This document shows, piece after piece, positions 1 to 10,978 of a stretch of DNA of 64,000 nucleotides. The translations under genes were made by a program, and so were the position numbers. The stretch is from contig NW_022985166.1 of assembly GCF_010093535.1 (NCBI RefSeq), positions 776,385 through 840,384 on the forward strand. The letters are read 5' to 3'. The notes under the pieces were generated by a model. That model made no database searches and was not told the DNA's origin. It worked only from the letters and a program-made list of their open reading frames with translations. The stretch comes from Lindgomyces ingoldianus (taxonomy: Eukaryota; Ascomycota; Dothideomycetes; Pleosporales; Lindgomycetaceae). Position 1 is the first letter of the stretch. Each line of letters opens with the position of its first letter.

Positions 1-314
1 GGAACTGTGCGGCCGCTGGGCAATATACCTGTCCGTATTCGCCGCAGGGATAGGGGAAAAGAATGAAGAGGAATCGAAGACCTGATTTTGAAAGGTCTTT
101 CTACCACGGAAGCTTTGTTAGTCGCGCAAATTCCGAATTGACTGTTTCATCCACTATCGAATTGCTCGTGGTTCATGCTCAAATGAGGGATTCTTGCGGT
201 ATTTGTAGTGATTCTACGAGGAAACGGTACCTCTATTAGCTACGGTATATTTAACCTAAGTGTAAAGAAGTTTGTACCTATATCTATTTTCCTAGTGCTA
301 ACTTTGTAAAGATT
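1..314. other. Intergenic, nothing recognised
   Basis: No reading frame with coding character and no repeat or RNA gene was seen here. The sequence is AT-rich toward 240-310. Confidence 0.4.
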
Positions 315-611
315 TCAACTAGGAAAAGCTCGCGGACAAAACTCAACCTCTCGAAATTCAGCCTCAAGGTCTGGACCGCCCACTTCACAGCAGACAAGCT
401 TCAGCCCTGCCGGCACTTCTCAATCCCGGCAGAAAGGATCGCCATCTTCAGGAACCATGCCATCATGATACGCAATGATTCCCATTCCGGGCATTCCTTC
501 CTTCCGTACAACCATTCTCCCAGGTGGCGTCGCGGTACATTCCTCCCCATATTCGTTCATCGTATTCCTCATTGCTTCTCCCAATTTCTGCATTCCCCGA
601 ATTGTGCTCAC
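315..611 (-). pseudogene. Small ORF interrupted by one in-frame TGA, unknown
   Basis: A 63-codon frame starts with ATG at 611 and stops at a TGA ending at 420. The same frame then stays open for about 34 more codons, to a TGA at 315-317, and that extension still looks protein-like (acidic, with a CC pair). A CGA to TGA change, as RIP would produce, would explain one stop in an otherwise open frame of about 98 codons. It could equally be a real 63-residue protein or chance. I recognise no domain and no signal peptide. The frame is rich in Met, Gly and acidic residues. Confidence 0.25.
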
Positions 612-993
612 ATCACTATTTAATTACCACCTAATGAATCGCCGAGACTAGACATCTTATTTTAGCGTCTTGGTTTGGAGAGTGCACGTGGAGAGCGGGG
701 TCGTTAATTTACGGGTATTGGCCGCGAATTCGAGTAGCACAAACAACGCAAATACTATGAGTATCGAACGTTCGGATGATGTTTTCTCTTATTGGATTAG
801 ATTGTAAAAATATAAGAAGAATTTTCAACGCCGGGTAGGCTATTCGCAAGAATTCGGGATCTGGGAGTGCGAATAAATACAACCTGGCCGACTGCTGATC
901 ACTTCCGTCTAGTACCTGTACTGTACCCTCCTCCTTAGCCCGATCTACTATCATTGACTAGATCTCTTGTGTAGCTCCTGAGATCTAAAAGCT
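612..993. other. Divergent intergenic region
   Basis: This lies between the leftward small ORF and the rightward secreted-protein gene. It is AT-rich and holds only short overlapping frames that look like shadows. It presumably carries the promoter of the gene starting at 994. Confidence 0.35.
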
Positions 994-1551
994 ATGTTGT
1001 TTCAAGGCCTCACCGCGGCTGTGCTGCTCGGCTGCCTCTCACACATTGCTTCCACCTTCCCTGCGCCTGCCAACACTCCCGCCGCCGTCGTAACCTCTAC
1101 CCACAACATCTATCTCGTATCTTGCGTCCCGCGGAACAGCAGTGTAGGCACCACAGGTGCAAACTTCACCGCAATAGCATACTTCCGCCAGCCTCTTAAT
1201 GCAAGCGAACTGGTCGGCGAGAAAGACCCAAAGACCGACCATGCTGCCGTCGTCAGCGACCCAGCGAGTGCCTGGGAGGGAGTGAAATGGAGAGTTAAAG
1301 TTTGGAGGGATAAGATGTTTGCAACGGAAATTCCGGCAGGGTCTGATGCGTTGGAGAAAGGCCAGTTGGCAGGGACTGTGACTTTGGATGCGGAACATTT
1401 TGTCTGCTTTAGGGATGGACAGACGGGGATTCGGGTTAGGGAGGATGATGGACCGCGTGGGAATTGTGTGGCGGATTATTGGTGCCCAAGTATTGATCCT
1501 AAAAAAGAGAAGGATGACACGAAGAGGGAATTAGAGGTTTTGGGAGTGTGA
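994..1551 (+). CDS. Small secreted protein, unknown function
   Basis: This is a single-exon gene of 185 residues. The first 22 or so residues are a typical signal peptide (hydrophobic run LTAAVLLGCLSHIAS followed by a TFPAPA cleavage region). The mature part is about 160 residues with N-glycosylation sequons (NSS, NFT, NAS) and few cysteines (near residues 44, 138, 158 and 164). The C-terminus is lysine- and glutamate-rich, with no GPI signal and no membrane segment. The protein therefore probably leaves the cell. The size, signal peptide and lack of a recognisable domain fit the broad class of secreted fungal proteins, including candidate effectors, but there is no motif that shows a function. 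The gene converges with the FAD enzyme downstream, with about 220 bp between stops. Confidence 0.75.
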   Translation: MLFQGLTAAVLLGCLSHIASTFPAPANTPAAVVTSTHNIYLVSCVPRNSSVGTTGANFTAIAYFRQPLNASELVGEKDPKTDHAAVVSDPASAWEGVKWRVKVWRDKMFATEIPAGSDALEKGQLAGTVTLDAEHFVCFRDGQTGIRVREDDGPRGNCVADYWCPSIDPKKEKDDTKRELEVLGV

Positions 1552-1771
1552 GGATGAAGTAGGCTTATTGCAGTGATGCTGAAAATATCGGGCAACGTGC
1601 ACCATACTAGGCTGTTGGGGGGAATTTGTACGACGAATATAATCTATCACATACCATCCTCAACAATATGGTGATATGCCGATGCAATTTCCTGGTTGAC
1701 ACGATAAGCGAGACTCCAAAAAGCAGATTTATGCCTTCGCAAGATTCTTCTGCCATCTTGTGAAGGTGTCG

Positions 1772-3208
1772 TCACAAGCCTTTGAGTAGCTTTGGCAGCA
1801 CTGTACTAGTAAGCGCCCAAACAGTAGACGTATAATCCGACCCGAACAAGCCCCCTGTATACCACGTTGCTCGATGCCCTTGAAGCGCATACAACTTTTG
1901 GACGAAACCTGCCTTTATTTGCTCCACAGATTGCCGCCATAGGATGGAATTATGATCTGTGAATGCAACAAAGTCGACCTTGCAATCAGAAGTCGTGTTA
2001 AATGTACCGGCGGTTACTAACTTTTGTGCACTCTCCGAAATGGTGACCTTCGCCTCCGCATGAGTGATGGTGTAGTTCGTCGCGAACAGAACGCGAAAGA
2101 GTCCGAGGCCAGATGGTCCAGTGGAGTCGAATCGGAGCGTAAATGGGTAATCCCTCAAGGCAAGGTGATCTGATGGCAGAGAGGCTGAGGATATGTAGCT
2201 TACGGAGTAGTTCTCGGGAATACATGGGACCTTGAGTACACCGGCGAAAGACCACGTTGGGGTCCATGTGCTGAAAACCGCCTTCTCTTGCTTATCAAGA
2301 TCGAATGGCTCTAGATTTGGTAGGCTCGGTGGAGCCGTGACTAACAGGCGTTTCGCCTTGATGAGCCACGTCGTCCCGTCTTCCCTCTTTACTACAAGCC
2401 GGATTCCCGACAATTCCCTTGATGCCTCCGCTACACGACTCTCTAACAGTACGTCGTCTTTCAGCAAATCATACGCGCGCTGATATAACAAGCTGTTCGA
2501 GTTTCCTTTTGGAGAAAACAGACTGGTAGCTTTAGCGATAGGTGCGCCGAACGCCTGCATGACATAAAGGGTAAGGACTTTCTTCAATCCTCCAATACCA
2601 ACATTCGACACAGCCATAATCCGGGGCGCTGCAGCCGCAAGGTTATACTTGGTTGCGTATTCGCCAAAGGGGAGCAACAGCTCCGGAGGAATTGCATGCC
2701 CGGCCGGAAAATTCCAGTATCCGGGCTCCATGATAGACTCATATTTTTCGGTAAGGTTGACCCAGGTTGCCAGTGCGTCTCCCGTAGCACCCATTGATGG
2801 CGGTGTGTATGCGGACAGCAACGCACCGTTCGAAATGTCGACATTGATGGGAGTGAGGCTTCGCCGAGGAAAAACACCGATTTCGACTCCAAAGCGTGCA
2901 AAGAAGTCCGTTGCAGCGCCGTATTGAAAGTATGTTTGAACTCCATACTCGACGGAGGTGTTGATCCCAGGGATAGTGTACGTGTCGACATGCCCTCCGA
3001 GACGAGCTTTTTGTTCGATCACTACGATGCTAGTATTAAAGTCTTCACGAAGGCGGACGGCAGCGTATGTTCCGGAAGCCCCGCCGCCGAGAACGGCGAC
3101 ATCTCTCGTAATAATGTTGTCGGGTAAAAAGGCGGACTCGTTTATTATTGACCCGCATGCCTTGCCGATTGCGAGCGCAACTATACTCCAACACGCTTTC
3201 CCAAGCAT
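1772..3208 (-). CDS. Secreted/ER FAD-dependent oxidoreductase, beta-cyclopiazonate dehydrogenase-like
   Basis: The product is 478 residues. Residues 1-20 form a signal peptide. An FAD-binding Rossmann fold follows: the dinucleotide motif GGGASG at 41-46, the ribose-binding glutamate at about 65 (VVIEQ) and the RLGGH signature at 69-73, as in flavin amine oxidases. Several N-glycosylation sequons agree with entry into the secretory pathway. The family (NAD(P)-binding Rossmann-like flavoproteins near CpaO, beta-cyclopiazonate dehydrogenase) includes oxidative cyclases of fungal secondary metabolism, but many members have no known substrate. No synthase or prenyltransferase lies nearby, so a role in a metabolite cluster is not supported here. 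The frame is open throughout without introns. The length is normal for the family. A T-rich TATA-like tract lies about 100 bp upstream of the start. Confidence 0.8.
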   Translation of the reverse strand: MLGKACWSIVALAIGKACGSIINESAFLPDNIITRDVAVLGGGASGTYAAVRLREDFNTSIVVIEQKARLGGHVDTYTIPGINTSVEYGVQTYFQYGAATDFFARFGVEIGVFPRRSLTPINVDISNGALLSAYTPPSMGATGDALATWVNLTEKYESIMEPGYWNFPAGHAIPPELLLPFGEYATKYNLAAAAPRIMAVSNVGIGGLKKVLTLYVMQAFGAPIAKATSLFSPKGNSNSLLYQRAYDLLKDDVLLESRVAEASRELSGIRLVVKREDGTTWLIKAKRLLVTAPPSLPNLEPFDLDKQEKAVFSTWTPTWSFAGVLKVPCIPENYSVSYISSASLPSDHLALRDYPFTLRFDSTGPSGLGLFRVLFATNYTITHAEAKVTISESAQKLVTAGTFNTTSDCKVDFVAFTDHNSILWRQSVEQIKAGFVQKLYALQGHRATWYTGGLFGSDYTSTVWALTSTVLPKLLKGL

Positions 3209-3303
3209 GCTTGCTGAGTCGTCGCCAAGCTAGGTCCGTCCGAGAGCCAGGTTTGAGTTTCTCGGGAAGGGATGAGTAAGTCGTAGGGCGATGGACGCCA
3301 CGC

Positions 3304-3322
3304 TTTATATATATATTTTTTT
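3304..3322 (-). promoter_or_regulatory. TATA-like tract upstream of the FAD oxidoreductase
   Basis: An alternating TA tract next to a T run lies 96-114 bp upstream of the ATG at 3208. Its position and composition fit a core-promoter TATA element. This is inferred from sequence only. Confidence 0.4.
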
Positions 3323-4367
3323 CGAGCTCGCATTCGTGTATATACGAAGTCGAAGGATCCAGGGACATATTGAACTAAGCGGCTAGCACAATTGAGACAG
3401 TACACGAGAAGGATTGAACGGTGAGGGCTGCATGCATCGCGCGGATGCTTGACTCTACTTAGTCTCGTTCTACAGAGGGAGCTATTGGTTGTGCGAGAAG
3501 AAGAGGAAATTTGCCGAGGACATCATGGGTATATCTTGGCATCGCAATAAGAGGGGATGGGCGGAAGCTTGGAGAATACGATGTGAGTTGTGCCTGATGA
3601 TACGAGAGAGAGATGGAAAGATGTTAGGGGAAGGGGGGGAAGAAGCACTGCATCTCCCAATGTATGGTGGTTGTGTGCTTCACCTGCACTCGCGTTACTA
3701 TAGGACTAGAGTCGAAATTTAGTAAGGCGCCAGGTGGGTCGGGGAGTAGAAGATTTTGGGATGTACGAGAAGGTGGAGTGAGTCTAGGGGAAGATTGTGA
3801 TTGGGGTATCACTAGACTAGCTCGTTTTATGAGAAACTTGTGATTCCCAGCCATGGCTTACTAAAACGAGGAATGAAAAGAAGCGCCGAAAGGGATAACA
3901 GTCACCCGCAAATGAACCTCTGATTTAATATGGCTGAAGTTTGGGTTCTGGAGATAGGGCCGCATCTTGTCACCCAAAGGGAAACAGAACAGGGTAGTTT
4001 AGCACGGGAGCTGCATACGATCCAAGCAAGATGTATTACGGATAGACAGTTAGTTATGGAGCTGACGGTTAATGGAGGGCAAATGGAGTTGTGAATAGTC
4101 AATTAGGTGGTGAGAACTAAACTAGGTAGATTGAGCGAAGGTGCAAGTCTGAGATTTGGTCTGAGGAGCTCTGAGGTGATTATATACGGAATAAAATAGC
4201 GCTAGTGCTAACTAAGTGTTCGCTACTCCTACGCAGGAAATTAGTGAGTCAAGGCTCACACTCTTGACCCAGTGTCAACGCGAGCCAAAGTCACGTGCGA
4301 CAGACTCTACCGTAATAGTGTTTGACGTTGTGTGGGGACATGCGGCAGAGAAGGATAAAGGGGACTA
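3323..4367. other. Intergenic, part of a dispersed repeat
   Basis: I see no gene. Between 4105 and 4304 there are two short motifs that recur, in the same order and orientation, at 31627-31898 (see the repeat entries). Confidence 0.4.
4105..4304 (+). repeat. Dispersed repeat copy 1
   Basis: AGGTGGTGAG (4105-4114), then four bases, then AAACTAGGT (4119-4127), and further on TCACGTGCGACAGA (4291-4304). The same blocks, with the same four-base gap between the first two, are found at 31627-31649 and 31885-31898. This points to two copies of a decayed mobile sequence. Confidence 0.5.
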
Positions 4368-6493
4368 CTACCATGAGAATGCTTCGACATCCAATTCCCA
4401 TACCGTCTTGCCTGCTTGTCCCTTGTGACACACCAACTTCCTCACATCGTCGCACAGTCCACCAGGCCCACAAACAACGACACCGACTCTAGCCCACCCC
4501 GCAATTTCCTCATCGTCCAGAAGCGATGCAAGATTTAACCTAGATCCGATTCTGATATCCCTCTCTTTGACAGTTTTCAAAACAGCGTCCATATCCTTTA
4601 CAAGACCATCCGAATTGCTGGCAACACTCCAATGCAGCTTCACATTTCGATGACGGGCAATGAAAGGCAGAACAGCCGTGATACCAATCCCACCAGCGAT
4701 AAGCACTAGCCGATCAGTCTTCAGTATAGCGGAGAGCGAGCTATTTTGGTAGGGGCCATCAAGCAGTGTAAACAGTGAGCTGTTTGTCGCAAGCGCCTTG
4801 GTCAATCCTGCGGACTTGCGCACATAGAGGCTCACACCTGCCGTATTTCCTCCTAGGGTGGATTGCGTAAGGATCGAGACTGCGCCTATCTTCTCGATAT
4901 CGTCGTTGGATCCCAAATGCTTCGAGGGAAGGGGATCGACGGGGAATTCTATTGGACTCTTGCTCGGGGACGAAAGGAGGGCCGTTGGAATGACAGAGAA
5001 TGGGTGGTTCTCCCAAGGGCGAAGAGGATTTAGAGTTGGAAAGTATGCGTAGGTATGCTGTCCAGGCTCCGTGCCCCATCGAACATTTTTGATATCAACG
5101 CGGACAATGTTATCGCCAATCTCTGTGACATTCGCTCTCCGGATCCCGTTCTTCAAAACCCGAGAAACACGCAAAATACGGTCAAAGAACCACACCGCAC
5201 ATGCTGCGTATATCCACTGCTCGTATCCCCATCGTCTTTTGAATGCAAACTCAAGATGATACCAAATTCCAACGATTACGAAGACTGCTAAAAGCACGTG
5301 GAGAACGAGGAAGATTTCATAGCTGAGGCGACGGAAGAAGAGCGTAGAGATAACCATCATGATACTAATACTCACTGTAGCAACGATGCCCCAGATCCAG
5401 TACAATTCCTTCATCTCGGCTGCTGCTTCCCCTGTGGCCTGATGAAGAACCAGTTCCAGAATGGAATGCAAGATGGCCTGAACGGCGAATATGCGAGCAA
5501 CCCAGCGGTGTAGTGTCATATATGTAGAGTGACTCCAGTTGGTGACCCAAAGTAAGATATTGTTGCGACTGGCGAACAAAATGACAAGTGGTGCGAGCGC
5601 ACAGGCAAGGATACCCGTGCGACAAGCAACATAGTCGACGATTTCTTCCCAGCGGTTCGAAAATTTCATATTCGGCTGTCTTGACTGATATCCGACGGCG
5701 GTGAGGATAATGTTCACCGAAATGAACATCGCGACGTAAAGAGCTTGTCCAGTTGTGGGAGCATTCCCAAGAGCGAAAGGAAGGGCCCGCACATGGTAAT
5801 TTCCTAAGAAGGCTGGATAGATGAGTCGAGGTTTAAGCTTGTCTAGCAAGCCAGACATATAGGGAAGATATCCGAAGAGTGTGAAGAAGATCGGAGTACC
5901 GAATCCAATGACGAGGAGAATAATACTAGTGCACAGGGTCAGTCACAGGAAGAACTATTGCAAGTTCATTGAACCAACCCATTTCTTGCAGCAATGGTCT
6001 CAGAGCGCTCAATTTGACCGAGTGTTTCCATATATCCCTCCCATGTATCGCGGTCCACTTGAGCCGTGGAATTCAGCATCTTATTCTTCTCTGCCCCGAC
6101 AGTTGGGAACTTTGCCCCTATCTCTATTTTCGTTAAAGCCTCTCCGTACGTCCATTTTGGGTGAACCTTTGGATCCCCAGTGCACTTGGCTGTCCAAAAC
6201 TTCTCCAATTGCCAGGGCTCCACACTGTAGTTGGCGCAGGTCGAGTTCATGCAGTAAGCAAGTGTAGTAAGCCATGGTGTGTTTGTAGAGCGACACTTGG
6301 CTGTGGTCTTAACACTGTCATGGTCCCCTTCACCAGTTTTGCGTGAACTACAGGTCAACAAAGTTGATTTGAAGGATTGTTGGCAGGAGTGTGCACAAAG
6401 TGGGTCGTATTTAGATACGCCGTATCCAATAAGAGCGGAGGAGGTGCCCGAAAGAGCAAGGGCCACAAGGCCGAGAGAAACGTGAAGACTCAT
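4368..6493 (-). CDS. Ferric reductase transmembrane component (FRE family)
   Basis: There are two exons, 6493-5979 and 5925-4368, joined across a 53-bp intron (weak donor GTTGGT, branch CTGAC, acceptor CTAG; phase 2), giving 690 residues. A signal peptide (1-20) is followed by an extracellular domain of about 150 residues with eight or so cysteines and sequons. Then come about seven membrane helices with the paired heme histidines spaced H-x13-H at about 311/325 and 381/395. The cytoplasmic part has the FAD-binding HPFSV (about 479-483) and NADPH-binding GGIGIT (about 583-588) motifs. The family reduces extracellular Fe(III) or Cu(II) with electrons from NADPH, ahead of high-affinity metal uptake. 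No iron permease, multicopper oxidase or siderophore gene is adjacent. It is intact, and its length and motif order are typical. The intron is required, because the first exon otherwise ends in a stop just before the first membrane helix. Confidence 0.92.
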
Positions 6494-7314
6494 GATGCCG
6501 TCTCAGGAGGGATCAAAAAGAGGAAAATTGGAACCCTGGACTGCAGGTGGAAGGATAGACCTGTCATCCGTGACCCTTAAATACACCAGCTGTTCATACG
6601 CCTCATACTCCGGATAGTCCAATGTAACCGAAGAGGGAAGTGTGTGTCAAGCATTGTGGGTCGCCCGCTTTCACTCGACGCCCTAGAACGGCGATTATAG
6701 AGAGAAAGGCTCGCCAATTGGCTATGTGAAGCCTAGATGTTTGCGTTCATTAATTTGAGAGGATTTGACGAGAGGGCTTTGCAACTAAGATCAGATAGGG
6801 GAATCCGGGTTCCTATCAATCTCCGAGATCCATGATCTCCGGCCATCCCCATTCACAGGTCGCAAGCATGGTTCGCACCTATTGAAGCGGCTGGTTCTTC
6901 TGCCTGGTACGAACAAATGGCGGTTACTATAGAGAACATCTGGTCGCTTTGTCAACACGTGTCATACTACCCTATATAAGAATCAGTGATGGTGCCCACA
7001 GATTGAAACCGTTGAGCATACGAAATTCATTGAATTTTAAGCCTGACCTCACCCGATTTCTAGCATTAAGCGTGCTCGCCAAGACCGCAATAACTTGAAG
7101 CTGGCGGGTCTGCGGGACTGGAGCACTTGCTTTTGCTCCCTTCCCACAAATAAACCAAACCTGGCCTTGCGGGGTGAGATTGCGTAAGGGAGTGGCCAGC
7201 AGAGGATTTGGCTTGGAAAAAGGAAGTATAATGCGGTTATAAACTAGTCCATACACATCTAGGAGCGGAGAAGGTGCATGATGTGCAAAGCGGCCAACAA
7301 TGCTTCCCGGTGAT
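6494..7314. other. Intergenic, nothing recognised
   Basis: This is the upstream region of the ferric reductase. The short frames here lack coding character. No repeat was identified. Confidence 0.4.
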
Positions 7315-7400
7315 CAGATTAGATCAAGAAAATCGCGCCTTTGGGGTGGCTTGGCAAGCCATCCGGGCTTGCCAAGGCGATCTAGATCATCAGATTAGAT
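7315..7400. repeat. Hairpin flanked by 10-bp direct repeats
   Basis: CAGATTAGAT occurs at 7315-7324 and again at 7391-7400. Between them is a perfect inverted repeat, TTGGCAAGCC (7351-7360) and GGCTTGCCAA (7366-7375), with a 5-base loop. The direct repeats could be a target-site duplication around a very small foldback element. A related but less perfect GGCAAGC hairpin is at about 21402-21420. Confidence 0.45.
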
Positions 7401-10299
7401 ACCAGACACAATAGCTTCCGGCGACGAAGAATCGATATTTTCATAGCCCAATCAAGTCTTGCTTGCTGCATCCCGTGGCATTAATCTAACGAAAATACAA
7501 AATTTTGCGCTGGGTTTACCGCTTGAGAGAGTGCAGGCTTTTCGCTCCGGGCATGAACGGAGGCGACATCGGCCCTCGCTTCACCTTGTCTTGGTGTTGT
7601 TAAAGGAATTCTACATGTGGAGGAACGCCCCAAAACGAAGGTAGGCTGAGAATTGGGGAACGTTCGATCTACCATAACCCACCTGCACCCGGTTCCTCGA
7701 GGGAAACCCCACGCTTCTTCCAGGTGTGATGGATAGTCGACAATGTTGCGGTTGGCCTCGTGATGCCTTCTAAGCAGAGTGGCAGCTTCCGCTTTCATGG
7801 CACTATCGTGGGGATGTTTGGAGTGATGAAATGATTTTCACTGATAGATGGAACTGTGGACCAGGCTGAAGTAGTTGGGATGACGTGAAAGATCTCTGAT
7901 GAACCAGGAGCAACCGAGGCTGTCATTGTTGCCTCGTGACCTGGCAGCACTGTGTTAGATTTGAAAAATAAATCGCGGGAAATTTGGTGTTGATCTACGC
8001 AAAGATCTCCAGTGATGGAGCATCTTCGAGCACCAGATACCCCCTTCCGGTTGACCTTTTAACTCCGGCAAGTAGCGGGAAAAGAGGCCGTGTTCCCATC
8101 AAGCTGGCCCATCTTTGCCTATGTATTTTTACATGATATTTACTCACTAGCCCTCGCAGTAGGAACCATTCCATTGGAACCCGAGGCCTCAGAAACGCCA
8201 CTTCATCTGGACGCTGATAGAAACTCTTTCTACGCGGGAAGGCGAAGAGGTAGCTAGTTTCGGTCTTTGAGACTCCACTGGGTTGGGAAAGTTATCACAA
8301 ACATTGTGACAAATACCGGGGAAATGGTTCACCTCCAAGTCTCTGGTCTGATCCTGAGTGTTATTCCTGGCAGTTGGGTATCGGGCAACCTAGAATGTCA
8401 GTACAACTTCCCACATTCATTTAGAACACCTCTCAAGACGAACCATGGGGTTGGTCATCAACTCAACTCCACCCTATGAAAAAAAAAAAAAGGGCGTGAA
8501 ATGATGGGAACAACCACTCCAGTCACGCGTCTGCAAGTGCGATCACTAAAAGACGCCTCCAAGTCATGCAAGAAAGTATGGCTTTATGCCTCACTCACTG
8601 AAACACTCATTCGGAAACCCGATCGCAACCACACCCAGCTTAACATGCTATTCATCACCCCAGCCACTGGTCATATAACGCAAACAATTCCGACATTTCT
8701 GCACAGAGGCGTCCCACATTGTCTCAACATATCGGAGGACACGAACAGCTGAATCGCTTAAAGACGGCGATAGAAGCGAGGGAGTCTCTACAAAGCTGCG
8801 CCCAACGTCCCTCATTTACGATACAGTTGGATTCTGCGTGCCTCGATCCCAGTATCTCACAGAGTCGCTCGGAGCTGCTCGTCCTCGAACCAAGCATATA
8901 ATTTCTCTTTGCCAGAGAGTGCATCGATACTACACCCTGCACCGAACCAATGACTCAACTCTGGAGACATTAAATCGTCCGATCAGCCTACCGATCTTCT
9001 CAGCCAAGACCACAGATACGGCTTTTCGCCTCCCACCCTCCTTTCCATGCAGACCTGTCCAGCAGGCTTTCAACATGCCATGTTTTCCACTCCTTCCAGT
9101 TCGATCACTCCGGAGCTCGCCTCCAACACTCCTAAGTACCCACCGGTTCTTGAGTCATCACCAGCCACACCGGGCTCTTCGCACCCAGGCTTTGGCATCT
9201 GCCTCGACGTTGCGGCTGTGCGGGCCATCTGTGTCTTGCAGGGCTGTGTCTTGCAGGGCTGTGTCTTGCAGGGGGTGAGCCATGAGAGAAGCGATATGTA
9301 TTGTCCACCGAGGGTCTGGGTGCTTTGAGATAAAGAAAGAATTATTTACAAGGTAGAGTAATCAAGCTTGAGTTGATTGGGTAGCCCTACAACTTCGTGG
9401 GGTAGAGATTTTGGAGACGAAGGCTTAGCGTACCAAACATCCATATCTAGGTCGCACAGCCACAGGGGGATCTTTAAACGTAGAAAGCAGCAGAAGCGGC
9501 AAGGCAGAACAGGACTTCACGCGTTTCGCCTCAATACTAAACATATTGCTGTCAGCCCTGCTTCCATTTCTGGGAGTGGTGGCGTGTTTAACTCCTGAGG
9601 GGCGGATGGGCTGATGTCGTGACCTCGTCCCTAGCGAGATAGTCAAATCGCTGTATATTTCACGTGTAGATAGATTGTACAAGCAGAGTATCGCAAGACA
9701 GCCACAGAGATCCATGATCGTTATCGATAACCTGCAAAGTACGGAGGTACTTTTCAAAAGTAAAGGCTGGTGGCCCGTGGCTGTGTTCGTGGCTGAAGGA
9801 GCCTTCGGCATCATTATTTTATACCCCTTAGGGCGAATGAGTTGGTTCGAATAGGCGCCAGCCTTCTCATTATGGCGTGACAAGAACATAATGCGGTCCA
9901 CATCGAGACTCGTTGGGTTATGATGTTAGAAACCTAGCATTCGTTTTCAACCAGCTTTTGACGCAGCCCTCACTGCTAAGTTCACCTTCGGCTCCTAGGG
10001 TAGCAAGCTGCTGCTGAATTATCTTCCAGCCAACCTTTCATTAATAAACTCATAACTAGTTTACCCTCTACTCAAAGCCTTAGGCTATACGTCACAGCAC
10101 CGGTCAGTTGGGATCTCGCTCCACTATCCTGACTTATTTGCCTCGGGCCCCGAGGTTTCGTGGAGGCTTGTACGGAACTTAGGAGAATACGATGTCGGCT
10201 GGCGAACAAAGAAAGCCTCTTATTCAGCTGGTTAGAAGGCTGATAGAAATATAAGGTCGGGTAGACAGCCCTCTCGAAATCACTACATTTCCATCTACG
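7401..10299. other. Gene-poor stretch
   Basis: I see no gene I would defend. Overlapping frames around 8838-9328 are proline/serine-rich and share a tandem repeat (9230-9274), but none has a family signature. A 12-A run lies near 8479-8490. The rest looks like decayed non-coding DNA. Confidence 0.35.
9230..9274 (+). repeat. 15-bp tandem repeat, three copies
   Basis: The unit TGTGTCTTGCAGGGC is repeated three times head to tail (9230-9244, 9245-9259, 9260-9274), with only the last base of the third copy changed. The period is a multiple of three, so frames reading through it repeat five residues. Confidence 0.85.
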
Positions 10300-10978
10300 A
10301 TGGCAACCCTACGCATTTTTTCAAACATAATCCTAATTCTGAGTTGCATTAGTTTCCGCTTTAGTGTGCTTGCAGCTACAGCACCCAAAGAGTCTCAACT
10401 TCTCTTTCCGAGAACATGTGTGGCAGCAAACGAAATGAGCGCCCCTCCACAATCCAAACATCTCATATCCCGCCAGAATGTAGTGTGGTGTAATGGTAAG
10501 CAAACTTATTAGTCGAACAATTTTCGTTAAGTTCTCACCTTACATACTTCCCCAAGACTTGCTTGATATGGGGCTAACGCAGTTATGTTGTTTAGCCTAT
10601 CGATATTGCATTAATAAAGTATGTTGTGCCTCCGCTGACAGTTATTATCTCGGATGCATGCCTGCGGATGGCGACTGCTGTGCCGATGGCAGGTACTGTC
10701 CATCAGGATACGCCTGTTCGAGCTCCGGTTCTTCTATAGTATGTAAATGTGTGGGCTCCAATTGTACACCCGGTACCTCCCCAAGCTCTATCGCGGCAAA
10801 ATCTTCGACAAGTATATCAACTAGCACTCCAACTGGGTCATCAAATGGGCCACAACAGCCAAGTTCTGAAGGAGGATTGACTAGGTCTGATAAGATTGCC
10901 CTGGGTTGCGGAATTGGTGTTGGCCTCCCGGCCACGATCGCTACGGTGTGGATGTGTCTCACGCGGAAACGCCACTGA
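10300..10978 (+). CDS. Cys-rich single-pass cell-surface protein
   Basis: Exons 10300-10495 and 10596-10978 are joined across a 100-bp intron (donor GTAAGC, acceptor TTTAG, phase 1) and give 192 residues. A signal peptide (about 1-26) is followed by a cysteine-dense domain (about residues 62-115) with CC pairs and the spacing CCADGRYCPSGYAC, then a Ser/Thr-rich linker, one hydrophobic helix near the C-terminus and a short basic tail (RKRH). This order (Cys-rich ectodomain, glycosylated stalk, one membrane pass) is that of fungal wall-sensor or Mid2-like surface proteins, and the Cys pattern recurs in many uncharacterised fungal surface proteins. Ligand and function are unknown. The frame across the splice is coherent only with the acceptor chosen: the earlier AG at 10581-10582 gives the wrong frame. 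Confidence 0.72.

Noticed and set aside
1772..6493. Secondary-metabolite or iron-uptake gene cluster from the FAD enzyme and ferric reductase
   Set aside because: No synthase, prenyltransferase, permease or siderophore gene is adjacent, and about 1.2 kb of repeat-bearing DNA separates the two.
8838..9328. Overlapping plus-strand frames of 146 and 93 codons
   Set aside because: Low-complexity composition, no start context, and both are open partly because of the 15-bp repeat.
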